This document shows positions 19,886 to 28,080 of a stretch of 32,757 bases of DNA, in pieces. The translations under genes and the position numbers were made by a program. Position 1 is the first letter of the stretch. Each line of letters begins with the position of its first letter. The DNA comes from Thiocapsa sp. KS1 (GTDB lineage Bacteria > Pseudomonadota > Gammaproteobacteria > Chromatiales > Chromatiaceae): positions 457,867 through 490,623 of the forward strand of contig NZ_LN848257.1 in assembly GCF_001499735.1 (NCBI RefSeq). Direction: 5' to 3'. Below the pieces are notes generated by a model, which had not been told where the DNA came from, did no database searches, and saw only the letters and a list, made by a program, of their open reading frames with translations.

Positions 19886-21973
19886 TTGAGCAGGCGCGTT
19901 TCGGGGATCCGACAACGCCTGTCGGCGGAAGAGATCGGGGAGCCCGAGTTCTTCCGGCGCATGATCGCGGCCAGCGCCGACCGTTTTGCCTATCTCGATC
20001 GAGATCTCACGTATCGTGCCGTAAATCCGGCTTACCTGATGTCCTGGGGATTGAAGCCCGAGCAGGTGATCGGTCGCCGCGTCGATGAGGTCTTGGATCG
20101 GGACCTCTATGCGGAGGTGATCTTGCCGCGCTTGGAGGCGTGCCTTGCCGGACACACAGTCGTGTACGAGGCCCAGCTCCCGCGGCGAGGTGTGCGGGTC
20201 GGCTGGGGAGAGGTGACCTACATCCCTTGGCTGGACCGGGTCGGGAGGGTCGAGGGGATCGTGGTCTGCGTGCACGATATCACGGCCCGGCACGCGGCGA
20301 GCAATTCGCTCAGCCGTCTCGGGGAGATCGTCGAGAAGGCGCAGACCGAGGTCTACGTCTTCGATCCCGAGCACTTGTACTTCGAGCAGGTCAATCAGGG
20401 TGCCCGGACCAACCTGGGGTTCGACATGAACGAGCTGACCGTGATGACCCCTTTGGATCTGATGCCCGATTACGACCCGCAAACCTTCTCGCGGTTGCTC
20501 GAGCCGCTCCGCCGAGGCAGCAAGAGCCAGGTTATCGTGGAGACGCGGCATCGGCGCAAGGACGGAACCTGCTATCCCGCCGAGATCCGCCTGCAGCTCC
20601 TCGGCACGGAGCCGCGCTTTGTTGCCTGGGTGATGGATACGACGGAGCGCCGGCGTGCCGAGGAGGCGATCAAGCATCTTGCGTTCATGGATCCGCTCAC
20701 TGCGCTGCCCAACCGAAGGCTCCTGATGGATCGCTTGGAACGCGCCATCGCGGCGAGCCGACGCAGCCATCGCTTGGGCGCCTTGATCTTCATCGATCTG
20801 GACGATTTCAAGACACTCAACGATACCCTTGGCCATGATCAAGGTGACCGATTGCTGCGTCAGGTCGCCAAACGTCTCTCCTCCTGTCTGCGAGAATCCG
20901 ACACCCTCGCCCGGCTCGGCGGGGACGAGTTTGTGGTGATGCTGGAGCGCCTGAGTCGTAGAGCCGAGGATGCAGCAGCGCAGGCGGAGACCCTCGCGAA
21001 CAAGCTTCTCATGGCATTGCGCGAGCCTTGCGGGCTCGAGTATCGGGAGTATCGGTGCTCGGCGAGCATCGGTGTCACGCTGTTCGGTCCGCGGGCGGTC
21101 AGCGTCGAGGAGCTGATGAAGCAGGCGGACTTGGCGATGTACCGGGCGAAGGCTTCGGGACGGGATACCCTGCGTTTCTTCGACCCGGCGATGCAGGCCG
21201 AGGTGAGCGCCCGCGCCGCACTTGCGGCGAATCTTCGTCGGGGCCTGCAGCACGGTGAGTTCCTCCTCCACTACCAGATGCAGGTCGATGCGGACGGTCG
21301 AATGACGGGTGCGGAAGGACTCCTGCGCTGGCAACACCCGCAACGCGGGCTGCTCGAGCCCGCTGCCTTCATCCGTCTCGCCGAGGAGACCGCAACGATC
21401 CTGCCCCTTGGTCGGCAGGTTCTGGACATGGCCTGCGCGCAGTTGGCGACCTGGTCGGAACGACCCGAAACCGCCGACCTCATCCTGGCGGTCAATATCA
21501 GTGCACTCCAATTTCACCACCCGGATTTCGTCGATCAGGTCCTTGCCGCCGTGGATCATCGAGGATGTGATCCCAACCGACTGAAACTGGAGATCACCGA
21601 GAACCTCTTGCGGGACGACCGCGACGGCACGATCGCGAAGATGTCGGCGCTGAAGGCGCGGGGCATCAGCTTTGCGCTGGACGACTTCGGAACCGGCTAT
21701 TCCTCTCTGACCGATCTCGGGCGGCTGCCGTTGAAGGAGCTCAAGATCGATCGCTCCTTCGTGCAGGATCTCGTGACCAACGAGAGGGATGCGGCGATCG
21801 CACGCACCATCATCGCCCTGGGAGACACGCTCGATCTGGATGTCATTGCCGAGGGGGTCGAGACCGAGGCCCAACGCGACTGGCTCGCCGGACACGGCTG
21901 CCATGCCTTTCAGGGTTACCTGTTCGGCCGGCCGGGTCCGGCTGCGACATCCGCACCACGGCTCGATGCGTGA
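19886..21973 (+). CDS. PAS-PAS-GGDEF-EAL bifunctional c-di-GMP protein
   Basis: A soluble 695-residue protein with two PAS domains (about 10-130 and 140-265), a GGDEF diguanylate cyclase domain (about 270-430) and an EAL phosphodiesterase domain (about 447-690). The cyclase site is intact (G345-G-D-E-F) and an inhibitory I-site, R336-E-S-D339, lies exactly five residues before it. The EAL domain reads E477-G-L and keeps V-N-I-S, L-E-I-T-E-N, D-D-F-G-T-G-Y-S-S, L-K-I-D, A-E-G-V-E-T and Q-G-Y-L-F-G. Both activities may be present. The frame is open back to 19595, but homology begins only near residue 10 of the form given. I chose TTG 19886 for its GGAGG 7 bases upstream; GTG 19862 is a good alternative. 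The 294 bases before it show no other gene. Confidence 0.92.
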   Translation: MSRRVSGIRQRLSAEEIGEPEFFRRMIAASADRFAYLDRDLTYRAVNPAYLMSWGLKPEQVIGRRVDEVLDRDLYAEVILPRLEACLAGHTVVYEAQLPRRGVRVGWGEVTYIPWLDRVGRVEGIVVCVHDITARHAASNSLSRLGEIVEKAQTEVYVFDPEHLYFEQVNQGARTNLGFDMNELTVMTPLDLMPDYDPQTFSRLLEPLRRGSKSQVIVETRHRRKDGTCYPAEIRLQLLGTEPRFVAWVMDTTERRRAEEAIKHLAFMDPLTALPNRRLLMDRLERAIAASRRSHRLGALIFIDLDDFKTLNDTLGHDQGDRLLRQVAKRLSSCLRESDTLARLGGDEFVVMLERLSRRAEDAAAQAETLANKLLMALREPCGLEYREYRCSASIGVTLFGPRAVSVEELMKQADLAMYRAKASGRDTLRFFDPAMQAEVSARAALAANLRRGLQHGEFLLHYQMQVDADGRMTGAEGLLRWQHPQRGLLEPAAFIRLAEETATILPLGRQVLDMACAQLATWSERPETADLILAVNISALQFHHPDFVDQVLAAVDHRGCDPNRLKLEITENLLRDDRDGTIAKMSALKARGISFALDDFGTGYSSLTDLGRLPLKELKIDRSFVQDLVTNERDAAIARTIIALGDTLDLDVIAEGVETEAQRDWLAGHGCHAFQGYLFGRPGPAATSAPRLDA

Positions 21974-22009
21974 AATGCCCCGGAGGTCCGGCGTTGCCCG
22001 GCGGCCGAC

Positions 22010-22882
22010 CTAGACCATCTTGTTCAGCCTGTACTCGAGGATCCCCTGCGCACCGGCCGCGCTGAGCTTCGGGACGAGATCCCGCACCGAGGCGGCATCG
22101 ACGATGGTCTCGAGCGCCAGCCATTGGCGGTCGTAGAGATGGCTGACCGTCGGCGCGTGCAGACTCGGCAGCAGCGCGACCACGGCGTCCAGGCACTCGG
22201 CCGGGACGTTGCATTTGAGCGCGACCTTGTGGCGAGCCCGCAGCGCCGCTTGAAGCATCAGGGCGATCTGCTCGATCTTGGCCCGCCGCGAGGGATCCTG
22301 CATCGCCTGCGGGTTGGCGATCAACCGCGTCTCGGTGATCAGCAGATCCTCGACGATGCGCAGTCCGTGGGCGCGAATGGTGCTGCCCGTCTCGGTGATC
22401 TCCACCACGGCGTCGACCAGCCCCTCGACGACCTTGGCCTCGGTGGCGCCCCAGGAGAACTCGACGGCCGCCTCGATCCCGCGCTCGGCGAGATAGCGCT
22501 TGGTGAAGCCGACCAGCTCGGTGGCGATCTTCTTCCCGGCTAGGTCCTCGATCCGCTGGATCGGCGAGTCCTGAGGCACCACCAAGACCCAACGGCTCGG
22601 GCGGTTGGAGACCTTGGAATAGGTGAGGGTGCAGATCTGCTCGACCTCGGCTTGGGATTCCAGAATCCAATCCAGCCCGGTCAGCCCGAGATCCAGCGCG
22701 CCGCGCTCGACGTAGGGGGCCATCTCCTGGGCGCGGATCAGGGCGCAGCGGATATCCGGATCGTCGATATCCGGGTAGTAGTTGCGCGCGTGCGCCGTGA
22801 TGTTCCAGCCGGCTTGAGCAAACAGCTCGATGGTGGCCTCTTCCAAGCTTCCCTTCGGGATGCCGAGCTTCAATAGGGGCAT
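22010..22882 (-). CDS. hisG: ATP phosphoribosyltransferase (long form)
   Basis: HisG condenses ATP with PRPP in the first step of histidine synthesis and is feedback-inhibited by histidine. The 290 residues match the long form with a C-terminal regulatory domain, so no HisZ partner is needed. Motifs seen: L-G-I-P-K-G-S-L near the start, L-D-L-G-L-T-G-L-D-W near 62-71, and the PRPP-binding loop D-A-V-V-E-I-T-E-T-G-S-T-I-R near 157-170. Start ATG 22882 is preceded by GGAG at 22891-22888; the frame is open further upstream but without homology. No other his gene is adjacent: the gene faces the GGDEF-EAL gene tail to tail and diverges from the gene at 23101, so hisG appears to be transcribed alone. 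Confidence 0.95.
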   Translation of the reverse strand: MPLLKLGIPKGSLEEATIELFAQAGWNITAHARNYYPDIDDPDIRCALIRAQEMAPYVERGALDLGLTGLDWILESQAEVEQICTLTYSKVSNRPSRWVLVVPQDSPIQRIEDLAGKKIATELVGFTKRYLAERGIEAAVEFSWGATEAKVVEGLVDAVVEITETGSTIRAHGLRIVEDLLITETRLIANPQAMQDPSRRAKIEQIALMLQAALRARHKVALKCNVPAECLDAVVALLPSLHAPTVSHLYDRQWLALETIVDAASVRDLVPKLSAAGAQGILEYRLNKMV

Positions 22883-23100
22883 GCGTACTCCGGTCGATGT
22901 CGTCGGTGCGGGCTCGCTATTATGCTCCAAATCAAACACCGGGAGCGCTTGCCTAATCGGCTGCGACGGCCTATTCCTAAAGCGACAAACGGCGAAGACC
23001 CGGAACCGGGAGGCGGTCGGGACGTGAATATTCCAAGGGGTCGCGATCCTGCGGCGCGTCGTCTCGGCCTTCGTGCCGGTCGGGAGGCAGCTGTTCCGCG

Positions 23101-23751
23101 ATGAATCGACGACGCGATCTTGCACTCGCCGTCGGGGCGATCTTCTTTGCGATCTTCGCCGTGACCGCGCTGATCCTTGTCATCCTGGGCATACCGGGGC
23201 GCCAGGCGGAGCAGCTCGGCGCTCCCGCGCCTCGGCCGACACGGCAGACGGAATGGACGCCGTCCCTCACTGCACCGGATCCATACACGCCGCCGACGGG
23301 TTGGTCCGAGGATCGAGCGTTTCGGTACGGGTCGGAACAGGATCGAGGCTCGGTGCTCGATGGCTATCGCTTCCGCCCGCTTGACGAGCGTGAGGTGAAG
23401 CGGTTCGGGTGGCGGACGGATGCGCTCGACGACCGATCGACGGCGGCATCGGGCCGCGACGATCGGGCTTCAGACGGCCCCGTCTTCCGTCAAGACAGCG
23501 GCTTGCCGGATGGCTTCACGTCGGATCGGGGCGAGACGCCCTATCGTTTTCGCCCGATCGAGCCTCGGGGATCCCCGCCCGATCCTTGGCGTCCGATGCA
23601 GGATCAAGGCTCGCCGCGGGGCTTCACCGATCCCCGGCTTTTCGAGCCGCCGCCGCAATGGGGGGCGACACCACCCTTGCTGCCGCCGCCCTGGCCGGAT
23701 CTGTATCCGAATCTCGTCCCGCAAAAGGATCATCGACTCACGGTACGATAG
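23101..23751 (+). CDS. Single-pass membrane protein with proline-rich, YRFRP-containing tail
   Basis: Unrecognised 216-residue protein. A short basic start (M-N-R-R-R-D) is followed by one hydrophobic helix (about residues 7-30), which acts as a membrane anchor or uncleaved signal. The remainder is hydrophilic, low in complexity and rich in Pro, Arg, Asp and Gly. It carries an imperfect repeat: Y-R-F-R-P-L near residue 90 and Y-R-F-R-P-I near 147, each preceded by a D-R-G segment. Such a tail is probably disordered or binds another protein or the cell wall. It diverges from hisG across a 218-base gap that must hold both promoters. Coding is supported by frame length and position but not by homology. 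Confidence 0.6.
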   Translation: MNRRRDLALAVGAIFFAIFAVTALILVILGIPGRQAEQLGAPAPRPTRQTEWTPSLTAPDPYTPPTGWSEDRAFRYGSEQDRGSVLDGYRFRPLDEREVKRFGWRTDALDDRSTAASGRDDRASDGPVFRQDSGLPDGFTSDRGETPYRFRPIEPRGSPPDPWRPMQDQGSPRGFTDPRLFEPPPQWGATPPLLPPPWPDLYPNLVPQKDHRLTVR

Positions 23752-23807
23752 CGGGGTCGTCATCCACCCCGGTTTCCCGATCGCCCCATCGGAGTCGCGT
23801 TGATCCC

Positions 23808-25232
23808 ATGCCGAGAGTCCAAGCGGTCGCCGCCGCGAGCCCATCCGAGCGCGTCGCCTCGGTTCCCGACGTCTGTGCCCTGTCGGGCCGGCACGCGCTG
23901 AATCTCGGTCTCGCGCTCGTCGTCTTTGCCTTTGTCCCGGGCGCGCTGCTCGGCCTGCCGCTCTTCGGCGACGGGGCCTATTACTTCTTCAAGGTCGCGC
24001 TCGACGGGGTTCCGCTCGTTCCCAATCTGCGTGTCGGTGCGGTTCTTCCGCAGATCCCGGCCCTGGCGGCGAGCTGGCTGATCGAGGATGCTCGGCTGCT
24101 GCGCCATATCTTCTCCTTCGCGTACGGCGGCCTTCCGGCGGCATCGCTGCTGCTGTGTTGGCTGGTGGCCCGCAAACGTGCGCCCGAGCTTGTCCTCTTG
24201 CCGTTGCTGTTCATGGTTGCCAACCAGATCAATTTCTCGGCGGTGTCCGAGCTGTTGGTCAGCCTCTATCTCGCCTGGCCGTTCGTGCTCCTGGCGGCGC
24301 TCGCGCCGCACCGACGTCCGACCTGGATGTACGGCGCAGCCTTGGCTCCGCTGCTGTTGGTGCTTCATCCGCTGAACTTCGCGCTGGCCGGGCTCTTAAG
24401 TCTCGTCGCGGTGTCGAGGGCAGGGTCCGGTGGGCCGGCCGGGCGCATCTGGGTCCGGCTTGCCCTGGCCTTCGGGGTCTGCGCCCTGCTGCGTCTGGTC
24501 TGGACCCTGATCGGCGCCAACGACTACGAGCGTTCGGTGACCGAGCCGGACTCGGTTGCCCGCTACCTGCTCCCCGACACGCTGTCGCAAGGCGTCTTGT
24601 TGACCTGGGTCGTCGTATTGGCCCTGTTGGTGGCCTTGCGACTCATCGTCGGCGCGGGCCGCCGAGGTGGCGTCGAGCGCCTGCTGTGGCCGGGCTTTCT
24701 TCTGTTGCCGATCATCGGCGTCCCGGTCGCCGCCGATATCCTTGCAGGCGAGGGGATCAAGCTGAAGGCGGCGCTCACCTTTCCGATCGCGTTGCTCTTG
24801 ATGGGGCTCGCGGTCGCGATCGCCGGGCGCACGGTCGTTGCGGATGCACGCGGAATCCGGTCGCTCGGCCGGCTCGTGCTCGTCGGCGCGCTGACCGTTA
24901 CACTGATCGCGACCGCCAAGTCCGCCGCCTGGTGGACGGCCACCCGCGGTCTGATGAACGCCACGGCCAGTGCCGAGACGGCCTGCCTGCCGTTCGGCCC
25001 CGAGGAGCCCTACGCGCTGCAATGGCCTTGGATGGCGATTATCGACGACTGGGCAACCCCGATGAATGCCCTGGTGTTCCGCGCCCCTTGGGCGATCCCG
25101 CTGCTGTTGCCCGGAGAAGGTTGCCGTCGATTGGAGCAGACCGGTCAGGCTCGGCTGTCCACGTGGATTCGGCGACCCGCCGCGCAGCTCGAGGCCACCT
25201 TCGGACCTCTGCGCAGCATCGGAAGCCCCTGA
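23808..25232 (+). CDS. Polytopic inner-membrane protein of unknown function
   Basis: The 474-residue product has about ten or eleven hydrophobic helices spread over its length, starting near residue 30 and ending near residue 375, then a soluble C-terminal segment of about 90 residues with several Trp and Cys residues. I do not recognise a family; the many-helix layout with a loop containing D-G-A-Y-Y-F-F near residue 53 loosely recalls membrane glycosyltransferases of the GT-C type, but no diagnostic motif was found. Start ATG 23808 has GGAG at 23791-23794, a rather long spacing of 13; the same frame is open upstream through the previous gene and is not used. It lies 56 bases after the previous gene and 50 before the permease gene, so co-transcription is likely. 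Confidence 0.72.
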   Translation: MPRVQAVAAASPSERVASVPDVCALSGRHALNLGLALVVFAFVPGALLGLPLFGDGAYYFFKVALDGVPLVPNLRVGAVLPQIPALAASWLIEDARLLRHIFSFAYGGLPAASLLLCWLVARKRAPELVLLPLLFMVANQINFSAVSELLVSLYLAWPFVLLAALAPHRRPTWMYGAALAPLLLVLHPLNFALAGLLSLVAVSRAGSGGPAGRIWVRLALAFGVCALLRLVWTLIGANDYERSVTEPDSVARYLLPDTLSQGVLLTWVVVLALLVALRLIVGAGRRGGVERLLWPGFLLLPIIGVPVAADILAGEGIKLKAALTFPIALLLMGLAVAIAGRTVVADARGIRSLGRLVLVGALTVTLIATAKSAAWWTATRGLMNATASAETACLPFGPEEPYALQWPWMAIIDDWATPMNALVFRAPWAIPLLLPGEGCRRLEQTGQARLSTWIRRPAAQLEATFGPLRSIGSP

Positions 25233-25282
25233 GGACGAATCAGGCATTGCACCTCCGCTTTCCAATGGATGAGTGAGTTTTT

Positions 25283-26464
25283 ATGAATCAAGATCTTGTC
25301 AATAAATGGGTCGTCATCCTGCTGGCGCTCGGGATCTCCGCGCTCTTTCTCGCGATGATCCAGCAGTTTCTGATGGCGCTCTTTCTCGCCGGGCTCTTCA
25401 GTGCGATGGCGCGGCCCTTGTTCCTATGGCTACAGTCGCGTCTGCGCGGCAGCCCGAGTCTGGCGTCGCTCACGACGCTTCTCGTGGTGGCCGTGGTCGT
25501 TTTGATCCCGCTGTCGTTGCTGATCGCGGTCGTGGTGGCCCAAGCGCTCGATGTCACCCAGACCTTCGTGCCCTGGCTCAAGGAGCGGCTCGCCGATCCG
25601 GATGCCTTCCTCGAAGGCATGCGCCGTCTCCCGTTCTACGAGGATCTGCTGCCCCTGCGCTCGATCCTGATCGAACGTGCCGGGGAGGCCGCCACCATCG
25701 CCAGCAAGTTCATCGTCGGAGGTCTCTCGTCGCTCACGATGGGCACCCTGAACCTCTTCTTCATGGCGTTCGTGATGCTCTACAGCATGTATTTCCTGCA
25801 GATCGACGGACAGAAGCTGATCAACAAGATCCTCTATTACCTGCCGCTGAAGAGTGCGGACGAGCGGGTCTTGCTGCAGAAGTTCACCTCGGTCACCCGT
25901 GCCACGCTCAAGGGAACGCTCCTGATCGGGCTCTTGCAGGGCGGACTCGCCGGGATTGCCTTCGCCATCGCGGGGATCGAGAACGCGGTGTTTTGGGGCA
26001 CCGTCATGGTGGTTTTATCGATTATTCCGGCCGTCGGCTCGGCGCTCGTCTGGGTGCCTGCGTGCATCGTGCTGGCCGTGCAGGGGCAGGTGGGAAGCGC
26101 GATCGGGCTGGCTGTCTTCTGCGCCCTGGTCGTCGGCAGTCTCGACAACGTGCTGCGGCCCATCCTGGTGGGACGCGATACCAAGATGCACGAGCTGATG
26201 ATCTTTCTGAGCACGCTCGGCGGCATCTTCATGTTCGGCTTCAACGGGCTCTTTATCGGGCCGCTGATCGCCTCGCTCTTCATCTCGATCTGGGAGGTCT
26301 ACGGGGTCGAGCTCGCCGATTTCCTGCCCGATGTCGACGCGGTCCTGGACGACCTGGGCAACACCGCAGAGAAGAGCGGGCCGAAGCCGGTGGTCGATCC
26401 CGGTATCGATCCCGATGTCGACCTGGGGGTCGAGTCGCGCGAGGCCCCGAGTCGTGGACCTTGA
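25283..26464 (+). CDS. AI-2E family (PerM/YdiK-like) transporter
   Basis: A 393-residue inner-membrane protein with about eight helices in the arrangement of the AI-2E transporter family: an N-terminal helix pair, a soluble helical segment (about 90-150), then a C-terminal helical bundle. Family features seen include I-I-P-A-V-G-S-A-L-V-W-V-P near 247-260 and V-G-S-L-D-N-V-L-R-P-I-L-V-G near 286-300, then F-G-F-N-G-L-F-I-G-P-L. Members have been linked to AI-2 export (TqsA) or Na+/H+ antiport, so the substrate here is unknown. The C-terminal 45 residues are Asp/Pro-rich and unlike the family core. ATG 25283 follows a modest GAGTGAG. Confidence 0.9.
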   Translation: MNQDLVNKWVVILLALGISALFLAMIQQFLMALFLAGLFSAMARPLFLWLQSRLRGSPSLASLTTLLVVAVVVLIPLSLLIAVVVAQALDVTQTFVPWLKERLADPDAFLEGMRRLPFYEDLLPLRSILIERAGEAATIASKFIVGGLSSLTMGTLNLFFMAFVMLYSMYFLQIDGQKLINKILYYLPLKSADERVLLQKFTSVTRATLKGTLLIGLLQGGLAGIAFAIAGIENAVFWGTVMVVLSIIPAVGSALVWVPACIVLAVQGQVGSAIGLAVFCALVVGSLDNVLRPILVGRDTKMHELMIFLSTLGGIFMFGFNGLFIGPLIASLFISIWEVYGVELADFLPDVDAVLDDLGNTAEKSGPKPVVDPGIDPDVDLGVESREAPSRGP

Positions 26465-26554
26465 CGCCCTCGTGGCGCCTTTGCGCAACCGATTGCGCAA
26501 CCCGCGTCGGGCTCCATTCCGAGACGCATCCGACATCGATGGAGGACGCAGCGG

Positions 26555-27472
26555 TTGACCACGCAACAGCGACCACGCGAAACGCTTTCCTTGGCTCTCG
26601 GCAGCGGCGGCGCGCGTGGTCTTGCCCATATCGGCATCATCGAGTGTTTGACCGCCCGCGGCTATCGAATCACCTCCATCAGCGGCGCATCCATGGGTGC
26701 CTTGGTCGGCGGCATCTATGCCGCCGGCGAGCTGGATGCGTACAAGCGGTGGGTCTGTGCGCTGAGCCTGGGCGATGTTCTGAGGTTCGTCGATTTCGCC
26801 TTCAGCGGGGCCGGTCTGCTCAAAGGCGATCGCATCATCGAGACCTTGCGCTCGATGGTCGGCGATCATGCGATCGAAGACCTGCCGATCAGCTTCACCG
26901 CCGTCGCAACCGACATCGACCGACAACGCGAGGTTTGGATCTCGCAGGGTCCGCTCTTCGACGCCGTCCGTGCCTCGATCGCCGTGCCCGGCATCTTCAC
27001 GCCTTACACCTATCGCGGCCTGACGCTCGTCGACGGCGGACTGCTCAACCCGGTGCCGATTGCTCCGACCTTCCGCGACTTCACCGATCTGACCGTGGCG
27101 GTCAATCTCAATGCCGAGATCTCGGCGCCGACCGGTGTCGAGCGGATCCGAGATCCCGCAGCGCCGTCGGAGCCGGCAAGCGAGGAATCGCCGACGGACC
27201 TCGGTTATCAGGAGCGGATCCGGCAGTTTTTCGATGCGATCGGCGAGACCTTGGGAGGACGCGACGACAAGCAGCTCGGGGTGTTCGATCTCACGCTCCG
27301 CTCGTTCGAGACCATGCAGAACGCGATCGCGGCGGTCAAGCTCGCCGCCTATCGTCCGGATGTGGTGATCGAGGTCCCGCGCGACGCCTGCGCCGCGCAC
27401 GAGTTTCATCGGGCACGCGAGCTGATCGAGCTGGGGCACCGGCTGGCGGAGGAGGCGATGGCGGGGCGATGA
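26555..27472 (+). CDS. Patatin-like phospholipase (RssA/NTE type)
   Basis: A serine lipase or lysophospholipase of the patatin family, 305 residues. The oxyanion-hole motif G16-S-G-G-A-R-G, the nucleophile elbow G-A-S46-M-G and the catalytic dyad Asp160 in D-G-G are all present, so the enzyme should be active. No signal peptide or membrane helix is seen, so it is probably cytoplasmic or peripheral. The start is TTG 26555 with a strong GGAGGA (26541-26546) 8 bases upstream. Residues about 195-240 form a hydrophilic insertion. It follows the permease gene by 90 bases on the same strand and converges with the small gene at 27617. Confidence 0.9.
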   Translation: MTTQQRPRETLSLALGSGGARGLAHIGIIECLTARGYRITSISGASMGALVGGIYAAGELDAYKRWVCALSLGDVLRFVDFAFSGAGLLKGDRIIETLRSMVGDHAIEDLPISFTAVATDIDRQREVWISQGPLFDAVRASIAVPGIFTPYTYRGLTLVDGGLLNPVPIAPTFRDFTDLTVAVNLNAEISAPTGVERIRDPAAPSEPASEESPTDLGYQERIRQFFDAIGETLGGRDDKQLGVFDLTLRSFETMQNAIAAVKLAAYRPDVVIEVPRDACAAHEFHRARELIELGHRLAEEAMAGR

Positions 27473-27616
27473 ATCGACGCCGGAGCTTCAATCCGGGGCA
27501 TGTCCAACCCGCGAGTCCGAGGGAAAGAACCCGACGAACGAGGCCGACTCGCGGCGACCAGGGAGGTGGTGCGTCCCTGCACCGGCGGAGAGCGGGCTGC
27601 GGGTCTATATCAGGGC

Positions 27617-28006
27617 TCAGTGCGCGGTCGCTGTGATGGCCTCTTCACGCGTGTAGAACCGACCGTCGCGGATGAATCCAGAGACGATTCCCTGACGGAT
27701 GGCGGTCACATGACCTTCATGATCCCGGTCGAGGATCCAGGACACGGGCAGGCCGTCGAGCAGATGCACCGGCGCCGGGGTTCCGTCTGCAAAGCGCGAC
27801 AGTACCGCCTCGCCGCTCGCACCGTCGAGGTAACCGGGGCGAAATCCGAACGATCCGTTGCTCTGGCTGACGCCTCTGGTCCGCGCGTAAAGGACGTTTT
27901 CGTTTCGAAGTGACGCTTCCGTCAGAGCCCCGTGGAGCCGGCGTGCGCGTTCCTGATCCTGTGTCGTCCCTGTCGTCGTCTGGGCTTGAATGTGTAGATC
28001 GTTCAT
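27617..28006 (-). CDS. Unrecognised 129-residue protein
   Basis: I do not recognise this protein. It is hydrophilic, has no membrane segment or signal peptide, and starts with a Thr/Gln-rich stretch (M-N-D-L-H-I-Q). The middle holds V-S-Q-S-N-G-S-F-G-F-R-P-G-Y-L-D-G and the end I-R-D-G-R-F-Y-T-R-E-E-A, both looking like short turns and strands of a compact domain. Start ATG 28006 is supported by GAGGAG about 7 bases upstream; the frame is open a further 17 codons. It lies 74 bases downstream of the restriction-modification gene on the same strand and could be read through from it, though a link in function is not shown. Confidence 0.65.
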   Translation of the reverse strand: MNDLHIQAQTTTGTTQDQERARRLHGALTEASLRNENVLYARTRGVSQSNGSFGFRPGYLDGASGEAVLSRFADGTPAPVHLLDGLPVSWILDRDHEGHVTAIRQGIVSGFIRDGRFYTREEAITATAH

Positions 28007-28080
28007 GGGTTTCTCCTCGCCTCTGATCGATGAGGCTTTCGCTGGAGATTCAAGCATTCGGCATGCCGGGCGCGCAGGAT

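Noticed and set aside
27480-27496. Hairpin CCGGA-GCTTCAA-TCCGG after the phospholipase gene
   Set aside because: The stem is only 5 bp and no T-run follows, so it is not supported as a terminator.
25306-27636. 776-codon + strand frame crossing the permease and phospholipase genes
   Set aside because: It spans two well-identified genes in another frame and is Arg-rich without motifs.
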